Assembly: GCA_027063755.1 (NCBI GenBank)
Contig: JAMORD010000211.1
Coordinates: 1 to 16,365, forward strand
Direction of reading: 5' to 3'
From: a bacterium
GTDB lineage: Bacteria > Coprothermobacterota > Coprothermobacteria > Coprothermobacterales > JAADFF01
Length of the DNA stretch: 16,365 bases
Shown: piece after piece, positions 1-6,986 of the stretch
Numbering within the stretch: the stretch's first letter is position 1
How the letters are laid out: each line of letters starts with the position of its first letter
Position numbers and translations under genes: made by a program
The notes under the pieces: model-generated
What the model was told of the DNA's origin: nothing
Seen by the model: only the letters and a program-made list of their open reading frames with translations
Databases searched by the model: none

Positions 1-1103
1 GTTGTGACGATAATATCAGCATCTTTGCCCTCTTTAAGGGAGCCTGTTCTATGGTCTATCCCCAATATCTTGGCAGCATTAATGGTGATTGCCTTGATGG
101 CTTCCTCTTCAGGGAGACCAGCTGCAACAGAATAGATTGCCATTGTGGGAAGATGCTGAATGGGGATAACGGGATGATCTGTCATCAATGCAAAAAGTAT
201 GCCCCTTTTGGCAATTTCCCTTGGTGTTTCAAATGATGCATTGACAACTTCGGGTTTAAATCTATCTGTCATATATGGTCCCAGTATTACACCGATGACA
301 ACACCATCTTCATAGGCCTTTTTGATGTAGTCGGCAATGATATGTCCGTCCATAACATGATCAAGGGTAATTTTGATATTAAATTCCCTTGCTATGCGAA
401 TGGCACGGGATATGTCATCGGCCCTGTGGGAATGTACTTTCAGGGGGATTTCTCTTTTTAGAACAGGAATCAGTGCCTCCCACTTACCATTCCATTCAGG
501 CATCTTGGAAGGATCATCCCCTGCGGCTTCTTTTTTCTTCATATATTCCAGTGTTTTCTGGAATGCTTCCCTCATGAGATACGCTTCTGCCATTCTTGTG
601 TATGGCATGGTATTTCTTGGTCTGTACACCATCTTGGGGTTTTCACCGAAAGCAGCTTTCATAGCTACAGGATCTTTTACAATCATGTCATCTACGACAT
701 CCCTTTTTAGTGTTTTTAGTGCCACAAATGTTCCACCTATAACATTTGCAGATCCAGGACCTGTTGCGACTGTTGTAATACCTGCTTTTCTTGCATCGTC
801 AAAGCCCATCTCTCTGGGGTTAATACCGTCTACACCACGCATTTGTGGGGTAATAGGATCGGACATTTCATTGACATCGTCACCTCTATCTCCTATAACC
901 TCTTCATAGATTCCTATGTGATCATGTGCATCAATGATACCGGGCCATGCGTGGAGTCCATTGGCATTAATAGTAAACTCGGCATCCTCAATAATATTTT
1001 CTTTCATCATGGCAATTTTGCCATCTTTAATGAGAATGTCACCTTTAAAATCTTCTCCCTCAACAGGGTGAATCATTGCTCCTTTGATTAGTATCGTTTT
1101 CAT
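1..1103 (-). CDS. Amidohydrolase, COG1228/imidazolonepropionase-like, partial (C-terminus off the left edge)
   Basis: Open from an ATG at 1103 to the window edge without a stop: 367 codons. The start follows a good GGGAGGTG site. A short beta-sandwich N-terminus (MKTILIKGAMIHP) leads into the metal motif IDAHDHIG, where HxH supplies two metal ligands. Further family motifs are GITTVATGPGSANVIGG, KVHSHRADD (metal-ligand His), LDHVMDGH and the late Asp motif MTDHPVIP. It ends in the usual KAITINAAKILGI...GSLKEGKDADI strand. From family knowledge this is a cytoplasmic metal-dependent hydrolase of the amidohydrolase superfamily; the substrate of this subgroup is not established to my knowledge. 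Members are about 385-390 residues, so only about 20 residues are missing. It is the third gene of a minus-strand operon, 12 bases after the HAD-like gene. Family call firm; substrate unknown. Confidence 0.93.
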   Translation of the reverse strand, partial: MKTILIKGAMIHPVEGEDFKGDILIKDGKIAMMKENIIEDAEFTINANGLHAWPGIIDAHDHIGIYEEVIGDRGDDVNEMSDPITPQMRGVDGINPREMGFDDARKAGITTVATGPGSANVIGGTFVALKTLKRDVVDDMIVKDPVAMKAAFGENPKMVYRPRNTMPYTRMAEAYLMREAFQKTLEYMKKKEAAGDDPSKMPEWNGKWEALIPVLKREIPLKVHSHRADDISRAIRIAREFNIKITLDHVMDGHIIADYIKKAYEDGVVIGVILGPYMTDRFKPEVVNASFETPREIAKRGILFALMTDHPVIPIQHLPTMAIYSVAAGLPEEEAIKAITINAAKILGIDHRTGSLKEGKDADIIVT

Positions 1104-1115
1104 AAAAACACCTCC

Positions 1116-1820
1116 CTATAGTATGGATATTTTTGTTATTATCTCACTGTAGTCTTTTAAAGTGTCAAATATGCTTTCTTCCGTGCATTCTGCATCAGAG
1201 GAGTTCCACTTATATATATTCTTATATCCTGCCAATACCATAGACTTGAGAGAAGGGGCATTTGATGATATGCCTATTGTTCTAATAAACACACCTGGTG
1301 GTGGAATATAGGAAAAAGCCAGTGGTGATGGAGGTATAAATGTCATTGATGATGAAACAAGAATACTGTCAAAGATGTGTAAAAATCCACTAATGGATAG
1401 AAGTTCTCTAATATATTTTTCAGCCTCACAGTCCATACCTACATATGCACCAATAACAATATTTTTTTCTCTTTTTAGCTTTTCAAGGGCAGATAAGAAG
1501 GCGTAATCTATTATTGGTGGGTGTTCAAGAAGTGTTTCAAACCATAGGGGATAGAGGGTGTGTATCTCGCTGGAAGGTATGTCTAAGAAGGCTAATACAG
1601 CTGTGAGCTGATACTCTGGCGAAGGAACCTTAAAGTGTCTTTTATATCGTCTGATAACTTCATGCAGATAGTTTATAGCCTTTTCTGCTCTGTTGGTATT
1701 TATACCATATATTCTTGATAAAATTCGGCTTCTTTCAAGTTTTCTTAGCTGACGAGTTTCTTCTTTGTCATGCCAAACGGTACCGAGTAAGTCTACAAGT
1801 AGGAAGGTATCAAAGCCCAA
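1116..1820 (-). CDS. HAD-superfamily-like protein, apparently catalytically degenerate
   Basis: 234 residues, read from a TTG start that overlaps the end of the HD-domain gene by 11 bases, with AGGGGTG about 10 bases upstream. The start must lie here because the first HAD strand (FLLVDLLGTVW) begins at residue 6. The layout is HAD-like: residue-10 Asp loop, helical cap (about 20-105), a motif II region (LKREKNIVIGAYVG, about 115-128), a motif III region (FDSILVSSSMTFIPPSPLAF, about 150-169) and a motif IV-like strand (TIGISSNAPSLKSMVLAGY). Key residues are missing: the second Asp of DxD is Leu, the motif II Ser/Thr is Tyr or Val, the KPDP-type Lys is Pro, and the GDxxxD acidic pair is absent. 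Phosphatase activity is therefore doubtful. The family call is an inference from motif order. Translationally coupled to the HD gene, so possibly a partner or regulator of it. Confidence 0.75.
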   Translation of the reverse strand: MGFDTFLLVDLLGTVWHDKEETRQLRKLERSRILSRIYGINTNRAEKAINYLHEVIRRYKRHFKVPSPEYQLTAVLAFLDIPSSEIHTLYPLWFETLLEHPPIIDYAFLSALEKLKREKNIVIGAYVGMDCEAEKYIRELLSISGFLHIFDSILVSSSMTFIPPSPLAFSYIPPPGVFIRTIGISSNAPSLKSMVLAGYKNIYKWNSSDAECTEESIFDTLKDYSEIITKISIL

Positions 1821-2367
1821 TATGGTCAGCCACCCCTTGCATGGCTTTGAGGGTTATATCTACAAAGGTTTCAAGATCTACTCCAAAGCTTTCACATGTT
1901 TTGATTAAGTCGCGGTTGGCTCCTGCGGCAAATCGTTTTTCTTTGAAGCGTTTCATAACGCTTTCTGTTTTAAGGTCTTTAATTTTCTTACTTGGTAGCA
2001 CAAGTGTAGAAGCCACAATGAGGCCTGTTAAGGGATCAACAGCTCTTAACACTTGGCCCATAAGACTCTTGGGTTCAACACCATGGGCATCATTGTGCGT
2101 GTATATGGCCCAATATATTTCTTCATCGTCTATGCCAAGCTCATCTCTAACGATTTCAGCTCCCCTAATGGAGTGGATGTTGATATCGTCGGTTTCTCCG
2201 AGGTCTATGTCGTGAAGGAGACCTGCTATTTCCCATCTATCTGGGTCTTTGCCGAAATACTCTGCCCAAGCTCTCATGGCTGCTGCCGTGGCAATCATGT
2301 GTTTAACAAGATTTTTCTTGGGAACTCGTTTTTTTACTTCCTTAAGTGCTTCATCGTATGAAAGCAT
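1810..2367 (-). CDS. HD-domain (HDIG-type) metal-dependent phosphohydrolase
   Basis: 185 residues from the ATG at 2367. A GTG 18 bases upstream is also open, but it sits inside the perfectly spaced GAGGTGAT ribosome binding site of this ATG, so I reject it. HD-fold ligands are visible in order: His23 (LVKHMIATA), His52-Asp53 (GLLHDIDLGE), His65 and His91/His95 (THNDAHG), and Asp111 (LRAVDPLTG). The family is a small stand-alone HDIG phosphohydrolase acting in the cytoplasm on a phosphorylated or nucleotide substrate; the exact substrate is unknown. There is no signal peptide or sensor domain. First gene of a three-gene minus-strand operon with the HAD-like protein (11-base overlap) and the amidohydrolase, which suggests a small salvage or housekeeping hydrolase module. 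It is divergent from the ABC importer operon. Confidence 0.88.
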   Translation of the reverse strand: MLSYDEALKEVKKRVPKKNLVKHMIATAAAMRAWAEYFGKDPDRWEIAGLLHDIDLGETDDINIHSIRGAEIVRDELGIDDEEIYWAIYTHNDAHGVEPKSLMGQVLRAVDPLTGLIVASTLVLPSKKIKDLKTESVMKRFKEKRFAAGANRDLIKTCESFGVDLETFVDITLKAMQGVADHIGL

Positions 2368-2438
2368 ATTTATCACCTCTTCCACATTTTATCATTTTTG
2401 TGATACCCTATATATCCTGAAGCAAAAATCTCAGGCTT

Positions 2439-2453
2439 TGCTACAATTATACT
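2439..2453 (+). promoter_or_regulatory. Probable extended -10 promoter of the ABC importer operon
   Basis: The plus strand reads TGCTACAAT, an extended -10 (TGn followed by TACAAT at 2442-2447), with a second -10-like TATACT at 2448-2453. The -35 region is poor (CTGAAG around 2417-2422), as is common with extended -10 promoters. A start near 2454 would give a leader of about 25 bases carrying the GAGAGGTGAT ribosome binding site. The same TGnTACAAT form recurs before the gene at 6987, which supports it as a house style here. Confidence 0.45.
2446..2451 (-). promoter_or_regulatory. Possible -10 element for the minus-strand HD/HAD/amidohydrolase operon
   Basis: On the minus strand these bases read TATAAT, a perfect consensus -10, about 80 bases before the HD-gene ATG. 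No convincing -35 lies 16-18 bases upstream (the region reads ACCTCT), so this rests on one hexamer in AT-rich DNA. It overlaps the plus-strand -10 of the importer operon. If both are used, the two divergent operons would compete for polymerase. Confidence 0.25.
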
Positions 2454-2478
2454 GACCGATACGAGTTGAGAGGTGATA

Positions 2479-3840
2479 ATGGTGGGAAATACATCGCTTC
2501 GTAGAAAGATTTGGGAGACCTTTATTGGGTACCTTTTCCTTTCCCCAGTTATTATTATTAAAACTTTATTTACCTTTGCTCCGTTTATCTTTGTTATATA
2601 CATGAGTTTTTTCGCATTTGATTCTGTACACATGACACAGCCCAGTACATGGAAACCTGTTGGGCTGAGAAATTATGTGTACTTTCTTGTACCAGCCTCA
2701 TCAAGGGTTGAGACAGGCCAGTTAAATGTCACTGCCACATGGGAGGGTAAAACCATTACCGTTAACGGAAAGATCGGTAGTAAGGATGTTGTCGGTACAC
2801 TAACTTCATCTGTGCCTGCTGGTGAGAAGATAACCCTTACTTTTACTGGTTCTGTTTCTTCTGATCCCCAAAACTTTGGCACGATGAGTGTTTTTATCAG
2901 ATCAAACAACGACAATCTACCAGATACAAATATTTCAGGAACCTTGAATGTTGGTAAGAGAGAATATATATTAAATAATAGCAGCATTGAAGATAATTAT
3001 ATTGCACTTGCCGGCAAATATGGAGAAGATATAGGATTTGACCTTGCCGGTGTTGTAAATGCCGATAGGCCGGCTATAGGTGGTGTTCATGTTAGCTCTG
3101 GAGCAGAGCTGTTTTATAAATCACTGTGGTTTACTGTGAAATATGTGCTTTTTGAAGTTCCTATACTGCTTATTGTGGCTTTGTTTGTGGCCATATTGCT
3201 GTGGGGTAAATTAAAATACCTTGACCTCTACAGAACGGGTATTTTCTTCTCATATGTGACCCCTGCTGTTGCTACGGCTATGATGTGGAAGGCTATGTTC
3301 TACAAAGATGGTTTCTTTAACCATGTGCTCCAGTCCATGCATCTGCCTGTACCGGGTATTGAGACGGCAGCGGGTCATGTTACCATGGCATGGTATCAAG
3401 TGATGCCATGGGCATTCTGGACACTAATTATTTACAGTGTGTGGAAAGGGCTTGGTTTCAATTCTCTTGTGTTCTTGGCAGGTCTCATCAATATACCTGA
3501 AGAACTTATGGAAGCAGCCCGTGTAGATGGTGCCAATGAGTGGCAGGTATTTAAGAGTATTGTGCTACCGCTTTTGTCCCCAACGATTTTCTTCCTAACA
3601 ATGATTAATCTTATTGGTGCTTTTAAGATATTCTCACCTATATTGGTGTTAACCGGTGGTGGTCCTAACAATGAAACAACGTCTATGGTTTATCTTGTGT
3701 ACCAGCTGGGTTTCCAAGATTTTGACTTCGGTAAGGCTGCTTCAGTTTCGGTTGTTCTATTTGTTATAATCTTCGCCGTATCGCTCCTTCAGAAATACCT
3801 TGGCGATAAAATTGTCTTCTACGCAGGAGAAAAGAGGTGA
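2479..3840 (+). CDS. ABC importer permease, CUT1 family (MalF/UgpA-type), with a large extracytoplasmic insertion
   Basis: 453 residues from the ATG at 2479, which follows GAGAGGTGAT; the upstream GTG at 2473 lies in that site, and the GTG at 2482 is a possible alternative. A first membrane helix spans about 17-45. After the usual NY element (GLRNYVYFL, about 70) comes a roughly 130-residue, beta-rich, Thr/Ser/Gly-rich segment (about 75-205, with strands such as ATWEGKTITVNGKI and GEKITLTFTGSV). Five further helices follow. The cytoplasmic ATPase-docking EAA loop is clear: EAARVDGANEWQVFKSIVLP. Normal members are about 290-320 residues, so the insertion explains the excess. E. coli MalF also has a large P2 loop, but between helices 3 and 4. 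Partner of the next gene; substrate probably a sugar, oligosaccharide or glycerol-phosphate-like solute, by family. Confidence 0.93.
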   Translation: MVGNTSLRRKIWETFIGYLFLSPVIIIKTLFTFAPFIFVIYMSFFAFDSVHMTQPSTWKPVGLRNYVYFLVPASSRVETGQLNVTATWEGKTITVNGKIGSKDVVGTLTSSVPAGEKITLTFTGSVSSDPQNFGTMSVFIRSNNDNLPDTNISGTLNVGKREYILNNSSIEDNYIALAGKYGEDIGFDLAGVVNADRPAIGGVHVSSGAELFYKSLWFTVKYVLFEVPILLIVALFVAILLWGKLKYLDLYRTGIFFSYVTPAVATAMMWKAMFYKDGFFNHVLQSMHLPVPGIETAAGHVTMAWYQVMPWAFWTLIIYSVWKGLGFNSLVFLAGLINIPEELMEAARVDGANEWQVFKSIVLPLLSPTIFFLTMINLIGAFKIFSPILVLTGGGPNNETTSMVYLVYQLGFQDFDFGKAASVSVVLFVIIFAVSLLQKYLGDKIVFYAGEKR

Positions 3841-3846
3841 TTGGCT

Positions 3847-5043
3847 GTGAAAGGTACATTCAAGTGGTTAAGATATCTTCTCCTAACGATAGTGCTCGTA
3901 ATAAGTCTGTTTCCATTTTATTGGCTTGTTATGGTATCATTTCAGGCCAATCCTGAGGAAGAACTTAAGCTGATTCCCGATACAGGTGTTTATGTAGTGG
4001 AGACATATGATGAGAATGGTAACCTTCTGCACCGTTTTAGTTATCCCAAAGAAAAGCTATCTGAAATACCAGATTATTTCAAGAATAATGATGGTAAAGT
4101 TGTTTATGTAAAGCGTGATGATGATGGTAATGTGAAGCTTGTTAAGGCTTATCCTTCTTGGGATAAAGTGCCTGCTCGTTTCAAAGATGAGGCAGTTCTT
4201 GTAAGGGTAAAGAAAGAGTCTGTATATCTTGGTAACTACAAAGATGCATGGAGCCAAGTGAAGAAGTGTTATACTGACCCCAGAGAACTGAAATCTTTAG
4301 AACCTTTGCTTCATAAGACATGGATGGATAGAGCCTTTAATGGGCTTTACAATGTAACGGTAAAGGCTATCAATGCTGTGTTTGGCACACATATCAATCC
4401 CTACTGTATTACATGGGGTAGATACTTTTACAATGCTTTGATACTCGCAATATTCCAGACAGTGGCTGTAGTTCTTGTTTCATTACTTGGAGGATATGCA
4501 TTTGCCGAGCTTCATTTTCCTGGTAGAGATGTTATCTTTATGCTGCTTGTGGGTACGATGATGATTCCCGGTCAGGTGCTTCTTGTCCCGAATTACACCA
4601 TTATTAGCAAGCTTGGATGGATGGATTCTTATATGGCGCTAACTATTCCTTGGATTGTTAGCATATTTGGTATATTTCTTATGAGACAGTTTTTCTTATC
4701 CCTTCCAAAAGATTATTGGGATGCTGTCAGAGTAGATGGTGGTAATCGTTTCCATTATCTGTTTTTGGTGGCCTTGCCTATGGCCAAATCATTTGTCGCA
4801 ACAATAGCACTTCAGAGTTTTATTGGTGCATGGAATGCATTCTTGTGGCCATTCATTATGACTAGTCACAATGAATTTATTAGACCTATTGAAGTGGCCC
4901 TTGCGACATTTATGGGTGAGCAAACACAGCTTGGACCGCTGGCTGCAGCATCTGTTATAGCCATTGTACCTGTTGTTATCATGTTCTTCTTTGCCCAGAA
5001 ACAACTTATTGAAGGTGTTATGAAAGGTGGTCTTAAAGGGTAA
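3847..5043 (+). CDS. ABC importer permease, CUT1 family (MalG/UgpE-type), with an extracytoplasmic insertion
   Basis: 398 residues from the GTG at 3847. A TTG directly at the previous stop is also in frame, but the GAGGTGAT site overlaps it and spaces correctly to the GTG. Helix 1 (about 8-32) ends in the canonical MVSFQ. An unusual charged stretch with repeated D-G-N turns follows (about 40-125: TYDENGNL, NNDGKVV, DDDGNVK). The standard NYKDAW element comes next, then another extra stretch of about 50 residues, before YFYNALILAIF starts helix 2. The EAA loop is DAVRVDGGNRFHYLFLVALP. Normal members are about 275-285 residues, so about 120 are extra, all predicted outside the membrane. Forms the channel with the upstream permease, which ends 6 bases earlier. 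No ATPase gene is present, so a shared MsmX/UgpC-type ATPase encoded elsewhere is likely. Confidence 0.93.
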   Translation: MKGTFKWLRYLLLTIVLVISLFPFYWLVMVSFQANPEEELKLIPDTGVYVVETYDENGNLLHRFSYPKEKLSEIPDYFKNNDGKVVYVKRDDDGNVKLVKAYPSWDKVPARFKDEAVLVRVKKESVYLGNYKDAWSQVKKCYTDPRELKSLEPLLHKTWMDRAFNGLYNVTVKAINAVFGTHINPYCITWGRYFYNALILAIFQTVAVVLVSLLGGYAFAELHFPGRDVIFMLLVGTMMIPGQVLLVPNYTIISKLGWMDSYMALTIPWIVSIFGIFLMRQFFLSLPKDYWDAVRVDGGNRFHYLFLVALPMAKSFVATIALQSFIGAWNAFLWPFIMTSHNEFIRPIEVALATFMGEQTQLGPLAAASVIAIVPVVIMFFFAQKQLIEGVMKGGLKG

Positions 5044-5057
5044 TAATATAGATGGAA

Positions 5058-5102
5058 TTGTTGTATCCTTTAAGTACCACCTAATATAAAAAGGAGGTGT
5101 AC
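5058..5102 (+). promoter_or_regulatory. Possible regulatory leader before the binding-protein gene: weak promoter and RBS-sequestering hairpin
   Basis: The 62-base gap between the second permease and the binding protein holds two signals. A weak promoter-like pair is TTGTTG at 5058-5063 and TAATAT at 5082-5087 with an 18-base spacer. An imperfect inverted repeat pairs GTACCACCT (5074-5082) with AGGTGTAC (5095-5102): eight base pairs with one bulged C and a 12-base loop. The 3' arm contains most of the ribosome binding site (AAGGAGGTG), so the fold would hide it. Either could adjust binding-protein level separately from the permeases. Both are short and could be chance. Confidence 0.3.
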
Positions 5103-5105
5103 CGT

Positions 5106-6914
5106 ATGAAGAAATTTATTACTCTTTTGCTGGCAGTAGCCATGGTTCTTACTATGGGTATTGTTGCTCCTACATTTTCTACCCATAAAGCCAATGCTGC
5201 CAGTGTAGTAAAGATTGTTCTTCCTACAAAACCTGCGGCAGATGGAAAGTATTACATGGAAGTTAATGGTGAGAAGAAGGTTCTTGATGCACCACCATTT
5301 ATCTACAATGGTAGAACACTTGTTTCTGCCCGTTGGATTACATCTGCATTTGGTGCAAATGTATCCTGGGATGATAAGACAAGAACTGCCGTATTTGAGA
5401 TGGATGTTGAAGGTGAGACCATCTCTATCACTGTTCAGGACAAAGGCGATCAGTGGGTGAAGACCGCTCTTGGCGATGCCAAGGTCTTTTCCAACAATGT
5501 ATTTGTAAAGAATACATTTGTTTCTGATCAGCCCGTTTCTGTTGTTCTTGATGTTCCTGCAATGAACCCCAAGACAATTGGCCGTATCTATATTCCTCTG
5601 AGATTTGTATCTGAGACATTTGGTGCTGCTGTTACATGGGATGCTCAGACAAAATCTGTTGTTATAGAGTGGAATAAAGATAGCATTATCAATCCTGTTG
5701 AGGTAACATTCTGGCATGCTATGAGGGCCAAGCTCGGTGATGCCCTCAATGAACTCATTGATGAGTTCAATATTACACATCCATATATTCTTATTAAGCC
5801 TATTGCACAGCCAAACTATGGAACACTGTCTCAGAAACTTCTTGCAGCTATTTCCGACGGCAAGCCACCTGTTATGGCACAGGCATATGAAAACTGGGTA
5901 GACCAGTATCTTAAGGGCGATATTCTTGAAGAGATGGGGAAATATATAGACGGTAAGGTTTCTGGTGTAGACCCACTGTATAAGGGTGATAGAGAGGATA
6001 TCTTCCCCATTTTCTGGAAAGATACATATCTGAATGGTAAGCAGTATATGATGCCATTCAACAAGTCTCTAAGGGTTCTCTATGTTAATGCTGATGAGCT
6101 TGAGAAACTTGGTGTAGAGGCTCCAAAGACATGGGAGCAGCTTGCTGATATTTCTAAGCAGGTTACAGAAAAATACAATGGCCAGAAGAAAGGTATTGCC
6201 GTTTATGTCGGTGCAGAGCTGTGGTATTCCATGGTGCATGCATTTGGCGGTAAGGTTATGGACGATAGCCTTTCCAAGTCTATGTATCCTAAGTATCCAC
6301 AGGCCTGGGAGAAGTCATTTGGTTTCTTCAAGGACCTTATTGACCAGGGTTACGCCTACATTGCTCCACCAAACTACGGTGACCAGAAAGAGTTTGGTAA
6401 GGGTAATACTATTTTCTATATCGGAACCACAGCAGGTATCACATATGTTGATAAGGCTGTTGGTGGCAAGTTCCACTATGATGTCTATCCACTACCCGGT
6501 GGAGCTATGACTGTTGAAGGTACCAACCTTGTTATGTTTAAGGGTTCTGAGATTACACCTGAGCAGCAGAAGGCAGCCTGGACATTTATCAGATGGTTGG
6601 CATCTCCAATTCCTCAGGCCAAGTGGTCTATGGCCACAGGTTACTTCCCAGTTAGAAAGTCTTCTTGGGAACTTGATATCTATAAGGAGTATCTCAAAGA
6701 TAATGCTTGGAGAAATAGATTCCTACCTGTCTTTGAGGGTAAGGTTAAAGATTATCAGCTACTTATTACTCCTGCAAGCAGTGCATGGGGTAAGGCAAGA
6801 AGAGATGTTAGTAACCTTGCCTCTCAGGTTCTGAAAGGTGAGATTTCTCCTTCTGATGCTGCACAGACACTCCATAACAAGCTTCAGCAGTATATCCAGG
6901 AGGAAAATCAGTAG
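5106..6914 (+). CDS. Secreted ABC solute-binding protein (SBP_bac_1, UgpB-like) with an N-terminal copper-amine-oxidase-N domain
   Basis: 602 residues from the ATG at 5106, ideally placed after AAAGGAGGTG; the GTG at 5097 is part of that site. A signal peptide (MKKF, then a hydrophobic core) ends at an AxA site (KANA, about residue 31). There is no lipobox Cys, and I see no cysteine in the protein. Residues about 36-195 form a Cu_amine_oxidN1-type domain with two half-repeats: NGRTLVSARWITSAFGANV...WDDKT and IYIPLRFVSETFGAAVTWD. From about 200 it is a periplasmic-binding-type protein: VTFWHAM, WEQLADISKQV, and the UgpB-like end GYFPVRKSSW. Such proteins are usually about 420 residues, so the N-terminal domain is an addition, probably a wall- or surface-holding module replacing a lipid anchor. 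Third gene of the importer operon, ending at a strong terminator. Ligand unknown. Confidence 0.93.
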   Translation: MKKFITLLLAVAMVLTMGIVAPTFSTHKANAASVVKIVLPTKPAADGKYYMEVNGEKKVLDAPPFIYNGRTLVSARWITSAFGANVSWDDKTRTAVFEMDVEGETISITVQDKGDQWVKTALGDAKVFSNNVFVKNTFVSDQPVSVVLDVPAMNPKTIGRIYIPLRFVSETFGAAVTWDAQTKSVVIEWNKDSIINPVEVTFWHAMRAKLGDALNELIDEFNITHPYILIKPIAQPNYGTLSQKLLAAISDGKPPVMAQAYENWVDQYLKGDILEEMGKYIDGKVSGVDPLYKGDREDIFPIFWKDTYLNGKQYMMPFNKSLRVLYVNADELEKLGVEAPKTWEQLADISKQVTEKYNGQKKGIAVYVGAELWYSMVHAFGGKVMDDSLSKSMYPKYPQAWEKSFGFFKDLIDQGYAYIAPPNYGDQKEFGKGNTIFYIGTTAGITYVDKAVGGKFHYDVYPLPGGAMTVEGTNLVMFKGSEITPEQQKAAWTFIRWLASPIPQAKWSMATGYFPVRKSSWELDIYKEYLKDNAWRNRFLPVFEGKVKDYQLLITPASSAWGKARRDVSNLASQVLKGEISPSDAAQTLHNKLQQYIQEENQ

Positions 6915-6936
6915 TTTGTTTATGCGCATTTGACTC

Positions 6937-6969
6937 AAAGGGGGGGCATTGCTCCCCCTTTTTTCTTTT
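6937..6969 (+). terminator. Rho-independent terminator of the ABC importer operon
   Basis: Starts 22 bases after the binding-protein stop. AAAGGGGGGGC pairs with GCTCCCCCTTT (11 pairs, one G-T) around a 3-base ATT loop, followed by a T-rich tail (six T, C, four T). This is a textbook intrinsic terminator. Its right arm and tail overlap the promoter region of the next gene. Confidence 0.9.
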
Positions 6970-6977
6970 GGTACAAT
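6949..6977 (+). promoter_or_regulatory. Promoter of the membrane-protein gene, overlapping the upstream terminator
   Basis: TTGCTC (6949-6954) and TACAAT (6972-6977) are separated by 17 bases, and the -10 is extended (TGG directly before it). Initiation would fall near 6983-6985, only a few bases before the ATG at 6987, implying a leaderless or nearly leaderless mRNA. The -35 lies inside the hairpin of the preceding terminator. Confidence 0.5.
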
Positions 6978-6986
6978 ACAAGGGCT

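Noticed and set aside
373-909. Plus-strand open frame of 178 codons
   Set aside because: It lies opposite the amidohydrolase, whose frame shows a complete set of family motifs, and has no ribosome binding site.
2368-2385. GTG start extending the HD protein by six residues
   Set aside because: Those bases form the ribosome binding site of the ATG at 2367.
5070-5780. Minus-strand open frame of 236 codons
   Set aside because: It is antisense to the signal peptide and copper-amine-oxidase-N domain of the binding protein, and its Cys/Asn/Ile-rich product looks like a shadow frame.
6930-6986. TTG start extending the membrane protein by 19 residues
   Set aside because: The extension is the terminator hairpin and T-run and would precede the likely promoter -10.
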